Positions 41,327 to 50,448 of a stretch of DNA of 64,000 bases are shown here, in pieces. The translations under genes were made by a program, and so were the position numbers. The stretch spans positions 116,823 through 180,822 of the forward strand of contig DATBGS010000010.1 in the NCBI GenBank assembly GCA_036557885.1. Reading direction: 5' to 3'. Below the pieces are notes generated by a model that saw nothing but the letters and a program-made list of their open reading frames with translations, did no database searches and was not told the DNA's origin. The DNA comes from DATBGS01 sp036557885. GTDB lineage: Bacteria > Chloroflexota > Ktedonobacteria > Ktedonobacterales > DATBGS01. Each line of letters starts with the position of its first letter. Within the stretch, counting starts at the first letter, position 1.

Positions 41327-41557
41327 GTGTGCTTGCCGCGCCCCTTTAGAACACCTAACACAACCTCGACGCTCTTAGACAGAGCGCTTGCCGTGCCCCC
41401 TTGTTTTGGGGGTAGCACCGGCGTCCCCCGTGCCCTTTGTCTTAGGGTGCAGCATTCCCCGGCACCCTAAGACAAAGGGCAGGCGGAGGCCGGGGCTACG
41501 AGCCTCCCATCTCCAAAAGGTTGTGTTAGGTGTTCTAAAGGGGCATGGCAAGCACAC
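41327..41557. mobile_element. 231-bp MITE-like element with 40-bp terminal inverted repeats
   Basis: Left arm 41327-41366 and right arm 41518-41557 are complementary over 40 bp with two mismatches (shared core CCCCTTTAGAACACCTAACA). Inside, CCCTTTGTCTTAGGGTGC (about 41431-41450) is answered by the inverted GCACCCTAAGACAAAGGG (about 41462-41480), followed by GGCGGAGGCCGGGGCTAC as in the 31.9-kb element. It has no coding capacity and fills the gap between rsmI and the rhomboid gene, with only 5 nt to spare before the latter's stop. It appears to be one repeat nested in another. Confidence 0.75.
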
Positions 41558-41562
41558 ACGCT

Positions 41563-42339
41563 TTACCATCGCGCGTTTGAGTACGTGGGCCAGCGCGGAT
41601 AGGTGTTGATGCGGGCAGGCGGTTTCAGCCAGGGCCGCAGCACCAAAGCGATCAGCAACCCGGCCACGAAGCCGCCAACGTGCGCAAAGTAAGCCACACC
41701 GCCTGTTGATGCCGCTGCCTGATTAGAAAGCGATATCACTCCATCAAAGAATTGGAGCACAAACCACAGGCCAATCAAGATCAGCGCGGGAACCGTAGCC
41801 AGGGTGATAAAGATGCCCAGGAAGATGAGCGTTCTGACGCGGGCAGCAGGGAAGAACACCGCGTAGGCAGCTAGCACCCCGGCAATCGCGCCGCTCGCGC
41901 CCAGGCTTGGAATTGTGGAGTTCGGGTCAATCAGGGTTTGCGCGAGACTGGCGACGACCCCACAGAGCAGATAGAACACCAGATAGCCAATATGCCCAAA
42001 ACGATCTTCCACATTATCGCCAAAGATGTAGAGAAAGAGCATATTGCCGCCAATATGCAGCCAGCCCGCGTGCATAAACATCGAGGTGAAGATGGTCAGC
42101 CAGACGGGTTGTGGGGTCTGGAAAGGGAATGGCTGAGGCAGTTGATCGGCAAACAGAATTGTTTGCGGGATGTTGTGGGTGAGCGCCGCTGGAACCACTC
42201 CATAGGCAAAGATGAAGTTGTTGACTTGATCTCCCTGCTGCAACTCAAACAGAAATACGACAATGTTGATGGCGATGAGCAGGTAATTGACGAAGGGGAA
42301 GCGCCGCCGCTCCCCAGGCGCATCCGAAAGAGGTATCAT
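41563..42339 (-). CDS. Rhomboid-family intramembrane serine protease
   Basis: A 258-aa protein with six or more membrane helices. The rhomboid hallmarks are SMFMHAGWLHIGGNMLFLYIFG (helix 2 His/Asn), the catalytic Ser in SLGASGAIAGVLAA, and the catalytic His in YFAHVGGFVAGLL. It should cleave single-pass membrane proteins within the membrane. The N-terminus MIPLSDAPGERRRFPFVNY is typical of bacterial rhomboids. ATG at 42339 has AAGGAC upstream. Confidence 0.94.
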   Translation of the reverse strand: MIPLSDAPGERRRFPFVNYLLIAINIVVFLFELQQGDQVNNFIFAYGVVPAALTHNIPQTILFADQLPQPFPFQTPQPVWLTIFTSMFMHAGWLHIGGNMLFLYIFGDNVEDRFGHIGYLVFYLLCGVVASLAQTLIDPNSTIPSLGASGAIAGVLAAYAVFFPAARVRTLIFLGIFITLATVPALILIGLWFVLQFFDGVISLSNQAAASTGGVAYFAHVGGFVAGLLIALVLRPWLKPPARINTYPRWPTYSNARW

Positions 42340-42572
42340 GGCTTTGTCCTTGAAATGGTGAATATACAACAGCCGCAAGGATACTTTATTAGCTCAAACG
42401 CAATTGGTATGCCTTCTTGATTGTAATACGTGCATCTGGCCGTTGGCTGCGACTACCCCACTTGCGCAGGAAATATTTTCCCTGTATAGTAGCGGGCACA
42501 AGCTCAGGGTATGGAAGAACCCTGCTTTTTAGTCAATGCTTGCGATTTTTGTAGGAAAGAAGGCACTCTTTT

Positions 42573-43424
42573 ATGGCTGCGCAACCCAAACCCACGCTTA
42601 CGCAACGTCTGGTTGCAGAGGCAGTGGGGACTTTGTTGCTGGTGTTCATTGGCGCGGGCACAGGCACCGCAGTTGGCATTCTCAACCAGCTCGTGACGGC
42701 GGAAAATAATGGCGTAAAAGCGATTGCTGATGCCCCGAATATGGGAAATCTGCTTATCATCGCCCTGGCGCATGGCCTCGCACTTCTCATTGCAGTTTAT
42801 ACCATTGGCAAAATCTCTGGCGCGCATGTGAACCCTGCTGTCACGATTGGCTTGCTGGCGGTGAGGAAGATTTCGTTGATGGATGCAGCCTTGTACATCG
42901 TCGCGCAGTTGTTTGGCGCCTTTTTGGGTGCGCTGGCAATTGTGGCTGTCTTTGGGCATACCCAGGCGATTCCGGCGGGCCTTGGGGCGACCACCTACGC
43001 TAACACTACTCCAGCGATTCGAGCAGTGGCTGCTGAGGCAGGCGGAGCGTTTATTCTGGTCTTTGCCATCATGGGCACGGTAGTGGATAAGCGCGTGCCG
43101 GAGGGCTGGGCTGGCCTGGTCATTGGCTTCGCGCTGGCGGCGGCCATCATGGTCTGCGGCACAGTGAGCGGCGCTTCCGTCAATCCAGCGCGCACCTTTG
43201 GGCCTGATCTGGTGCTAACCTTCTTCAAGGGCGCGAATTACTGGGGTCAATATCTCGTCTACGTGATCGGCCCGGTGGTTGGTGGCCTCGTAGCTGCCCT
43301 GTTCTACAACTTCCTTGCTCGCCCAGATGATGTGGTTATAAAGACAGAACGCCCGGCAACTCCGGCGAAAACCTCTGGGCAGGTCGGAGCAAAAGTGCCA
43401 GCCAAGACTGGCAGCAAGAGATAG
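42573..43424 (+). CDS. MIP-family aquaporin/glycerol channel
   Basis: A 283-aa major intrinsic protein. Both NPA boxes are present (ISGAHVNPAVTIG and SGASVNPARTFGPD) with six membrane helices. The extended first loop (about 25 residues after GTAVGILNQL) and the Lys/Pro-rich C-terminal tail (about 35 residues) are less usual. It lets water or small solutes cross the membrane; water versus glycerol selectivity cannot be decided here. GGAAAGAAGG lies upstream. It converges with the ATPase operon, 1 nt apart. Confidence 0.93.
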   Translation: MAAQPKPTLTQRLVAEAVGTLLLVFIGAGTGTAVGILNQLVTAENNGVKAIADAPNMGNLLIIALAHGLALLIAVYTIGKISGAHVNPAVTIGLLAVRKISLMDAALYIVAQLFGAFLGALAIVAVFGHTQAIPAGLGATTYANTTPAIRAVAAEAGGAFILVFAIMGTVVDKRVPEGWAGLVIGFALAAAIMVCGTVSGASVNPARTFGPDLVLTFFKGANYWGQYLVYVIGPVVGGLVAALFYNFLARPDDVVIKTERPATPAKTSGQVGAKVPAKTGSKR

Positions 43425-43425
43425 G

Positions 43426-44937
43426 CTAGCTGTGATGCGCTTCCTGAAGAAGCCGTCGGCCCAGCTTGATCGTTGAGCGGGCCACTTGTTCCGCGTGCGC
43501 AATAGCGCGGCCATGCGCCGCGCTATTGCGGTCAGGAATCAGTTGCATCCCAAGCTCAAGCGTTTCCTGGGAGATGACCCCCAGGTGCCGCAGTTCCTCC
43601 AGCCGCGCGCCAAGCAGTGGCGGCGGCACGCGGCGGGTGCGCTGTTGAATTAGCGCGCCTGTAATTTTTTCTAGCGCTGGAAAAAGCGTGCTCAGCCCAA
43701 TCTCATAATTGCCCTGACGGAACTGTGCCAACACCGCGTCAATGCGCCCGCGCTCATCACGCGAGGCGTCGTATTGCCCAACCAGGCGACTCAGTTCCTG
43801 GTACTCATCCTCAACGGTGAATTCGCTATCGGGCGGCAGTTCGCGCAGAAACGTTGCCAGCCCCTCGCCACAAAGCCGATAGCTGCTCCCCGCTTCATTT
43901 GGGAGCAGCAGCCCTGTGCGCTGTGCCAGCGCTTGCCAGCGTCCCTCTTCTTCGCCAGGCTGCTGCCTGGCTGCCTCGGACTGTTCTTGTATCTTCTCCA
44001 ACAGCAGTTGGCGCTCAGGCAAAGTGAGCACCTCCCAAAGTTTCATATACGTGGCGCGGGCCGCGCTGGTGTAGCGAAATGTGGCATCGGAAAGCGCGGC
44101 GCTTGTGCGCATGCGGCGCACAAACCGCGACTCATAAAAGTGCCAGCCCGCCAGTTGCAAAAAAGCTGGATGCGGCCCGGCCAGGCGCACCAAAGCCTTT
44201 CGTTCTTCAGCGGTCAAGGAGTGGCTGCTTTGGCGCATCGTCTCATCCAGCACTTCCTCTGCTTCGCCCTCTGGCAGCGGTCCCAGCGTGATGTGCCGCA
44301 GCAGACTAAAGAACGGATGCTGCGCCAGATCACCCTCCGTCCATACCCCCCAGATGGGGCGTTCGCTGGCGATCAGCCAGGCAGCATTGTAAAGGTTGGC
44401 GGATGAGCGAAGCTGTGTAAAAAAGCTCTCATCAAAGGCAGCGGGGTTCTGCGCAACGGCGGCAAAGTCATCCAGCAAGAAATGAAAGCGATACCCGGCA
44501 GAGTTTGCCTCAGCCAGCGCGTGGTCAAACTGCTCCAGCGCCGCGCCGCCCTCTTTCGTAGCCGCGTGTGTGGGCAGTGTCACTTTCGGGTGCCCCTGTG
44601 CTGCCAGCGCGTTGAGCCGTTGGCGGATGCCCTGCAAGAGCCGCTGATAAAAACGGTCAACCTTGGCGGTGACTAGTTCACTCATGGGCAGGAGCAGTTC
44701 AACCGTCCGCGCCAGTTGCGTCTCGTATCTGGCGGGCAGATGCCCCGGCTGGTGCGCCATCAGCGCGTGCAGCAGCGACGTTTTCCCAATCAGCGGTGGC
44801 CCAACAATCACGCAGCTTTGTGGCTGCTCGCTATCGAGCAGATAGGAGACGAGCAGCCGCTGCTCGCGGTGGCGGCCCCAGAAGGCTTTTGGCCCAATCG
44901 CGGGCTTATTGGGGAGAAAAGGATTGTGGCCGGGCAT
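43426..44937 (-). CDS. AAA/STAND-like ATPase with C-terminal HEPN-like motif (third gene of operon)
   Basis: A 503-aa protein. Residues 18-30 show FWGRHREQRLLVSYL, the box that opens ATPase_2/Orc1-like AAA modules, followed by the P-loop GPPLIGKTS (46-54) and Walker B FHFLLDDF (151-158). A winged-helix-like part follows (LTLPERQLLLEKIQ, 310-400). The last about 100 residues are helical and contain DRNSAAHG (R470, H475), the R-x4-H pattern of HEPN nucleases/DUF4145-type domains. The start is 1 nt after the stop of the 764-aa gene. No known system was recognised. The composition (ATPase sensor plus possible RNase) fits a conflict or stress system by inference only. Confidence 0.75.
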   Translation of the reverse strand: MPGHNPFLPNKPAIGPKAFWGRHREQRLLVSYLLDSEQPQSCVIVGPPLIGKTSLLHALMAHQPGHLPARYETQLARTVELLLPMSELVTAKVDRFYQRLLQGIRQRLNALAAQGHPKVTLPTHAATKEGGAALEQFDHALAEANSAGYRFHFLLDDFAAVAQNPAAFDESFFTQLRSSANLYNAAWLIASERPIWGVWTEGDLAQHPFFSLLRHITLGPLPEGEAEEVLDETMRQSSHSLTAEERKALVRLAGPHPAFLQLAGWHFYESRFVRRMRTSAALSDATFRYTSAARATYMKLWEVLTLPERQLLLEKIQEQSEAARQQPGEEEGRWQALAQRTGLLLPNEAGSSYRLCGEGLATFLRELPPDSEFTVEDEYQELSRLVGQYDASRDERGRIDAVLAQFRQGNYEIGLSTLFPALEKITGALIQQRTRRVPPPLLGARLEELRHLGVISQETLELGMQLIPDRNSAAHGRAIAHAEQVARSTIKLGRRLLQEAHHS

Positions 44938-44938
44938 C

Positions 44939-47233
44939 TTACGTTCTCCGGTGCTGGTCGCGTTCGCGTTCCTCGCGTATGACGCGCTCCAGCTTTTTTT
45001 GGGTGCTCATCCACTGGCGGAACAGGTCCACCTGAAAAGCAATATGCTCGCCTCCACCATCCTTCAGCAAATCGCGGAACACCAACTGGCGCAGCCCCTG
45101 TTCAAAGTCGGTTTCGCTGGCGACAAGTTTCTTCTCAGCGAGCAGCGTAAATAACTGCTCGCGTGAGCACGGCCCGCCCAGCGTGGTGATTTGTTCGGCA
45201 GCGCCCGCCAGAATGTAGCGCTCCAGCGAACTCACATCATTGGCAAAAAGGATCGAGGTAAATTGCGTGGCGCCTTCTTCCAAGACCGTTGGCACAATGC
45301 GCTCGACATCGCCGCGCATCGCGCGCTTTTTCTGACGGTCATTCAGATAGTTAAAGAGCACGCTGCACAGCAACTGCACGTAGTAGGGATAGCTGGAGGT
45401 GAGCGCGAGAATTAACTCAACCGCATCCTCGTCGTAGCTGATCTTTTGCTCGCGCACCGGGTCACGAATCAGCAGCCGCGTGTTGTTGTCATCAAGCGAG
45501 CGCAAGATACGCACCGGCCCGATGTTGAACAGCGCCGCGTCATGCTGGCGCACGATGTCTTCCAGGCGCATTGTGCCTGCCAGGATAAAGTCAATTTGCC
45601 GGGCCTCTTGAATATCTGCGCGCAGCACCCAGTAGACATCTCTGTCCAGGTTGCCAGCAGCGCGGCGCTCCTCAATGATCTGAAACTCATCAAACATCAG
45701 CACCAGCCCTGTGCCACCCGTTGCTTCCGCTGCCTCCTCCAGATAGCGATGCCAGGCCATCCCAAAGTCACTCTGAAAATCCGCCCAGACCGGCTGAGCT
45801 ATTGGATATTCGAGACGATGCAGCGCCTGGTAGATGCTATAGCTCATCTTATGAAACAGTTTAGCGCTGGTAAAGGGAATGTAGCTATCAATGGGCAGAT
45901 AGATAGGGATACGCGGGGCCAGGATGGATGGCGCCGACTTTTTTCCTTCCAAATGGTGCAGCAGCGAAGTCTTGCCGGTGCGCCGATGCCCCTCCAGAAT
46001 AATCACCCGGCCCTGGCTTTCACCTTCATCGTGGCTCAGATTGGAGCGAATATATTCCAGATCGCGCTCGCGCCCAAAAAACATCTTGAGCGTGGTGATT
46101 GGCTTGCCGGGGATATACGGGTTAGACCAGAACTCCTGGCGCAGCTCTCGCCCGCGTGGAGCACGCACGCCCGCTGATCGAAAGCCCACCAACCCCAGCG
46201 TCTGGATACGTGCCTGAACCGAGTCCATTGGCACGCCAAGATGCCTGGCTAAATCCTCATCAGTGTAAGAGAGGTAGTAATCGGCGAGATACCCATCATG
46301 GGTAGCGCTCCACCCGCCCTCTGGCGCGGGGAACTGTGCCGAAAGGTCTACACGCGCCTCCTGGCTGGCCGGTTCTGCATGTGGTGAAGGGAGGTGTACC
46401 GGGGTGATGCTCTCTTTACTCGAACTGGCAGTGGCAAATGGGGGAGTGGGGAACAACTCGCTGCGTGATGTTGGGGCAGCAGAGAGCGCTTCCAGCAGTT
46501 CGCGTGTGGCGTTGGAGGTGGGGTCTTCGCAAAGCAGGGTAGCGGCGACGCAGTAGCGCTCCAGCCATTCAAGGTCGCTTTCGCTCAGCGCTTGACGCAA
46601 AGCAATACGCTCTGCGGCTTCCAACAAGCGCCGCGCCTGCTCCAAAACTTCGTTCGTTCCCTGCGAAACCGAACTGGCGTAATAGACTTCTCGCGCACTG
46701 CGCACGCGGTCCAGCGCCTGCGTCCGTCGCTTCTGATGGACCTGCGCCGCCCGTTCAGATGCCAGAGCCACCTCGTCGCTGTAGCGCTGGACAGTTAGCT
46801 TTGCCAGATGAAAAGCGCTCTGGCTCATCTGGCTTTCCGCCTCTTTGCGTGTCTGATTGAGCGACTGTTGTTCCTCTGTGGTGAGTGAAGCCGGAAGCTG
46901 CGCCAGTTTCTCCTCGTCTGCTTGCAGGTGTTTCCGCAGCCGTTTTTGCCAGATTTCTTGCTGCTGTTTGATGAAAAGATCAAGGTCCGGGCTATCGCAG
47001 GATGCTGCGAGCAGCCGAGCCAGAACACAATCGCCTTCCTGAGCAAGTTCTTTCGCCCACTCCGTTCGATCAAGCCCGCGCGCGATGTCGCGCGTGAGGT
47101 TTTTCACATAGTCGGAGTATGCAAGCTCTCCCTGCTGCAAGTGCTGGGCAGCACGCGGGGTCGCCAGCACGTCTTCGCTTTGCAGCAACAGTTCACGCGG
47201 CACAAGTTGCCCACGCGACGCTACATCCGTCAT
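44939..47233 (-). CDS. Helical-HTH-AAA ATPase protein (second gene of operon)
   Basis: A 764-aa protein. Residues 1-250 are helical and partly coiled coil, followed by a Ser/Pro-rich linker. Residues about 315-352 (YLADYYLSYTDEDLARHLG then VPMDSVQARIQTLGL) look like a small DNA-binding HTH of the GcrA/SANT-like type. From 385 an ATPase_2/STAND-like AAA module begins with MFFGRERDLEYIRSNL, P-loop GHRRTGKTS (415-423) and Walker B LVLMFDEFQ (510-518). A C-terminal winged-helix region ends the protein. AAGGAG lies 9-10 nt before the ATG. It is coupled to the 503-aa gene (1 nt) and follows the 1008-aa gene by 16 nt. Confidence 0.8.
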   Translation of the reverse strand: MTDVASRGQLVPRELLLQSEDVLATPRAAQHLQQGELAYSDYVKNLTRDIARGLDRTEWAKELAQEGDCVLARLLAASCDSPDLDLFIKQQQEIWQKRLRKHLQADEEKLAQLPASLTTEEQQSLNQTRKEAESQMSQSAFHLAKLTVQRYSDEVALASERAAQVHQKRRTQALDRVRSAREVYYASSVSQGTNEVLEQARRLLEAAERIALRQALSESDLEWLERYCVAATLLCEDPTSNATRELLEALSAAPTSRSELFPTPPFATASSSKESITPVHLPSPHAEPASQEARVDLSAQFPAPEGGWSATHDGYLADYYLSYTDEDLARHLGVPMDSVQARIQTLGLVGFRSAGVRAPRGRELRQEFWSNPYIPGKPITTLKMFFGRERDLEYIRSNLSHDEGESQGRVIILEGHRRTGKTSLLHHLEGKKSAPSILAPRIPIYLPIDSYIPFTSAKLFHKMSYSIYQALHRLEYPIAQPVWADFQSDFGMAWHRYLEEAAEATGGTGLVLMFDEFQIIEERRAAGNLDRDVYWVLRADIQEARQIDFILAGTMRLEDIVRQHDAALFNIGPVRILRSLDDNNTRLLIRDPVREQKISYDEDAVELILALTSSYPYYVQLLCSVLFNYLNDRQKKRAMRGDVERIVPTVLEEGATQFTSILFANDVSSLERYILAGAAEQITTLGGPCSREQLFTLLAEKKLVASETDFEQGLRQLVFRDLLKDGGGEHIAFQVDLFRQWMSTQKKLERVIREERERDQHRRT

Positions 47234-47249
47234 GGCAAGAACGCTCCTT

Positions 47250-50200
47250 CTATGACGACTCCAATGAGAGCAGTGGCAGAGTTCGCTGCAACAGATGTCG
47301 CGCTTGTGGCACTTCAGCCAGCATCCGCTGCAACTCTATGAGCAGCATTTCATCTTTGGGGTGCCATTCTGCCTCAGTTTCTTCGAACGTTTCTTGCTCC
47401 TGGGGGGCAGGCAGCCCGCCCGAAAAACGCTTGATACTGCGCAGATTCATGCCAAGCCCCAGCAACTGCGCGCGTTTCTGGGCAGCCAGGCTCAGATGCG
47501 CTGCCACATTTTCCAGGTCTTTGCGCAGCTTTTTTAGATCATCTCCCTGAATCGGCTCAAAGCCAAACTGCCGCCGGTTCTTCTCTTCCTGCTCAATCAA
47601 CGCCCTGGCAACCTCGTCCGGGTCGTCCTCCGTCAAACTCTGCGCCAGTTCGTCGCGCACGTCCTCTGGCTGCTGAAGCGCTGTAAGCACGGCCCTCAGC
47701 CTGGCATCAATCTGGTTGCGCATCTGCTTTGTTGGCGCAAAGCGATAGTTAGAAACTTGAATCCTCCGGTCAGCCTCGGCCAGCGCAGCCGCAAACGCTG
47801 AACTGTTTTCCTTGATCGCCTGCTCTCTCGCTGCTGCCTCTGGCGTGGTATCTCGTGTTGAGGCATCATGATAGCTGGGTAGCTGAGCCAGAAGTGTATC
47901 ACTGAGCGACGAATAGCGATGATCGCGCAGCATCTCCGCGTAGAGCTGGGTCAACTCCTCGCCCTGGGGATGGCTGGCGCGCGCCGCCAGCAAACTGCCC
48001 AGGCACAGCGCCAGAGCAATCCCTGGCACAACAAACCCCTCTTGTTGCAGGGTGCTATCGCTGCACAAAGCGGCAAGCTGAGCGCTTGGCGCGTGGGTGT
48101 CCAGTGTCAGCCACCAGATCAGACGATACAATGTTTCCAGCCCAACCGGATGTCCATAGAGATTTGGCTGTTCCTGGGCCAGCGCTCGCCAGACGCAATA
48201 CGCATTGAGCCGTTGTTCCTGCTCCAGCAGCGTCTGAATGAACACCAACCCGGCCTGAACGCGCTCCTCCTGTGAGGAGGCTGCGTTCAACAATGCCCCG
48301 CTCAGTTGAAGGTGAAGCTGCTGGGGCAGGTTGATCTCTGAAGCAACTGACAGAAATGCCAGTGCTGCTTTGCGAACTGCGGGGGAAGCCTGGGCAAAGC
48401 AATCACCAGCGATGCGTGGGAGCCTGGCAGAAGCGCACACCTCGCTGAGTGTCTCCTGGACGCGGTGATGCGTAAAAACGCTGGCAGCATCAGCCCCGGT
48501 GTAAAAGAGATGCTCAGCAAACGTCAGCCCCAACGGAAAATCCCCGGCCCCCAGTGAAGCCGCCAGCCCCGTTGCTACTGTCGCGTAGCCATAGCGCTCG
48601 TAAAACTGCTCGGCGTCTGCGCTTTCCAACATCATCAAGAGCTTGCCGCCCACGTGCCAGATTAACCCTGAATAGCCCCTTGCCAGCGATGCTGCCCCCA
48701 CGAGCGCCGCACCAATCTCGCGCAGTTGTTGAGCATTGGGCGGTGTGTTGCCCATCTGCTCGAAGTCCTCCAGGGTGGTCAGGGCAATTTGAGGATTATA
48801 CGCCGCCATTGCCTGGCGCAGATGTTCGTTGTGCTGGCGAAGGGCTGCATGGCAGGAGATGATCTGGGTTGGGGGAAAGGGTATCGGGTGCTGTTGCTTG
48901 AATGGCAGTGGGGCAGCCAGTAAATTGCGTGCCTGTTCCAACGCTTGCTGAAGATTCGTCACTTCTGGGAGGTCGGTGGAAAGATGGAGCGATTGGTTCA
49001 AGAGCGTTTCAGCATCGCGGCAGGCACGCTGAAGAGAACTGGACCAGTTCACCAGGATTTTATCGCGTAGCTGGATGGCTTTCTCTTGAATTTGTTCAGC
49101 GAGCTTGAGCGTCCGCTCTATGTGTTGATCGGTAGCTCGCTCGTTGATCTTGATCTTCAAGTCCGCGAGATTGGCACGCAGCGGCCCCGTTTCGCCCTCC
49201 AAACCCTCGATCTCCTCCAGCAGCCGCCCAATCACATCGGGCGCGGTGGAAAGCGCCGCCCGGCGCTGCGCGTGCCGTGCCAGCGCCGCGCTCAGCCGCT
49301 CGCGCACCTGTTGAATCGCCTGGAGGTGTGCCCGCGCCTCATCGGAGGACGCCACTGCTGGCGCGGTGGGCAACTGCGAAGAAAGTATCTCTCCCAGGCC
49401 CGCAGCCTCAGCCCGCTGCACTTCGCTGCGCAAGAGTTCCAACGCTTCGACTTCCAGAGCAGCAAAAGCGCTCAGCCCCTCGCTCTGTTTTTGGCTCGCC
49501 GCCGTCAGTCGCTCAATGGTGCGTTGCAGGGCCAGGGGAGTATGGACGGTGGACGGCTGGGTTAATTGCACGCCAAAGGACGTGACGGTTTGCTCTATGG
49601 TCGCCAGGGATTGTATCTGCGATTCCAGCGCGTTTACATACTCAGCTACCGTATGAGGGTGCATGCTTGCCCCGTTCGTCGCAGGCGCCAGCCTGGGCAG
49701 CACGCTGCTGGGTTTGGCGCGGGTCTGCGTCCCGCGCTCGGTGCTCTGGGGTGGGCGTATCTCTAGTGCTTCTGGGGTGGACCCCGCTGTCTCCTCCAGC
49801 TTCCCATTTTGTGCAGCCACCTCGCCTGGAGTTGGTGAGATGGCTGCGCGGCTGATCTGCCCCTGTTCCAACCCCTGATTCAAAGCGGCAATCACCTCGC
49901 CTGGCTTTTCTGCGCGTGGGTCGGTGCGCAGCGCCAGGAGCGTCTCTTGCCCGCCGTACTGCTCAATTACCTGCTGGAGCATCTCCAGCGTGAGCGGCGG
50001 CTCCAGTTGCTGTACTGCCTGGCAGATTGCGGGGTGATCTTGCCGCCAGCGCTCCAGCAAGTGCTTCAAATCCTGCTGATTGGCAAAGCCGCGCTGCGCC
50101 AGCACCCGCGCCAGCCGCGCGGCATAGTCTTTCGGAAGCTGTTTGCTATATCCCGCCAGCGCAGTCCTCTGGAGGTGCTGATGCTTGCGCACAAATTGCT

Positions 50201-50276
50201 CAACGCTGGCACGACTCATCTGTTGAATAAACGCCGCAATCTCTTCGGCTGACCATGCGGCAGTATCCTGATCCAT
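47250..50276 (-). CDS. Large helical protein of unknown function (first gene of operon)
   Basis: A 1008-aa soluble protein with no recognised domain. Residues 1-130 are helical with Gln/Leu-rich repeats. A Thr/Pro linker (about 155-205) precedes coiled-coil-like segments (about 210-470: ATIEQTVTSFG, RLLEEIEGLEGETGPLRANL). Then comes an alpha-solenoid-looking, Ala/Leu-rich region (about 500-800) and a charged helical C-terminus. It has no signal peptide or P-loop. As first gene of a tight three-gene operon with two ATPases it may be the scaffold, sensor or adaptor. The ATG has AAGAGAGCAAGG upstream. Confidence 0.75.
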   Translation of the reverse strand: MDQDTAAWSAEEIAAFIQQMSRASVEQFVRKHQHLQRTALAGYSKQLPKDYAARLARVLAQRGFANQQDLKHLLERWRQDHPAICQAVQQLEPPLTLEMLQQVIEQYGGQETLLALRTDPRAEKPGEVIAALNQGLEQGQISRAAISPTPGEVAAQNGKLEETAGSTPEALEIRPPQSTERGTQTRAKPSSVLPRLAPATNGASMHPHTVAEYVNALESQIQSLATIEQTVTSFGVQLTQPSTVHTPLALQRTIERLTAASQKQSEGLSAFAALEVEALELLRSEVQRAEAAGLGEILSSQLPTAPAVASSDEARAHLQAIQQVRERLSAALARHAQRRAALSTAPDVIGRLLEEIEGLEGETGPLRANLADLKIKINERATDQHIERTLKLAEQIQEKAIQLRDKILVNWSSSLQRACRDAETLLNQSLHLSTDLPEVTNLQQALEQARNLLAAPLPFKQQHPIPFPPTQIISCHAALRQHNEHLRQAMAAYNPQIALTTLEDFEQMGNTPPNAQQLREIGAALVGAASLARGYSGLIWHVGGKLLMMLESADAEQFYERYGYATVATGLAASLGAGDFPLGLTFAEHLFYTGADAASVFTHHRVQETLSEVCASARLPRIAGDCFAQASPAVRKAALAFLSVASEINLPQQLHLQLSGALLNAASSQEERVQAGLVFIQTLLEQEQRLNAYCVWRALAQEQPNLYGHPVGLETLYRLIWWLTLDTHAPSAQLAALCSDSTLQQEGFVVPGIALALCLGSLLAARASHPQGEELTQLYAEMLRDHRYSSLSDTLLAQLPSYHDASTRDTTPEAAAREQAIKENSSAFAAALAEADRRIQVSNYRFAPTKQMRNQIDARLRAVLTALQQPEDVRDELAQSLTEDDPDEVARALIEQEEKNRRQFGFEPIQGDDLKKLRKDLENVAAHLSLAAQKRAQLLGLGMNLRSIKRFSGGLPAPQEQETFEETEAEWHPKDEMLLIELQRMLAEVPQARHLLQRTLPLLSLESS

Positions 50277-50387
50277 GCCTTGCTCTCTTTTCCGCCACTG
50301 TGAGAGGACGTTGCGCCATCAGTGGCCTTCTCTGAGGGGGTGTGTACCCTGTAGTGTACGCTCGAGCTTAGGCATTGTCAAGAAGAA

Positions 50388-50419
50388 AAGCGAGACTCAT
50401 CCCCAGCAGAGTCTCGCTT
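50388..50419 (-). terminator. Terminator after XRE-TPR gene
   Basis: Arms AAGCGAGACTC (50388-50398) and GAGTCTCGCTT (50409-50419). On the minus strand the stem is followed by TTTCTTCTT. It ends the regulator transcript and separates it from the ATPase operon, which therefore needs its own promoter in 50277-50387. Confidence 0.82.
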
Positions 50420-50448
50420 GTTTCCTGACTTCCTGGTAATCCCTGCGC

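Noticed and set aside
41327..41557. Insertion sequence
   Set aside because: There is no transposase reading frame inside. Length and long inverted arms fit a non-autonomous MITE instead.
43426..50276. Assignment of the ATPase operon to a known antiphage system
   Set aside because: No diagnostic effector (TIR, nuclease, protease, NucC, RT) or known gene order was recognised. The HEPN-like motif alone is too short to claim a type.
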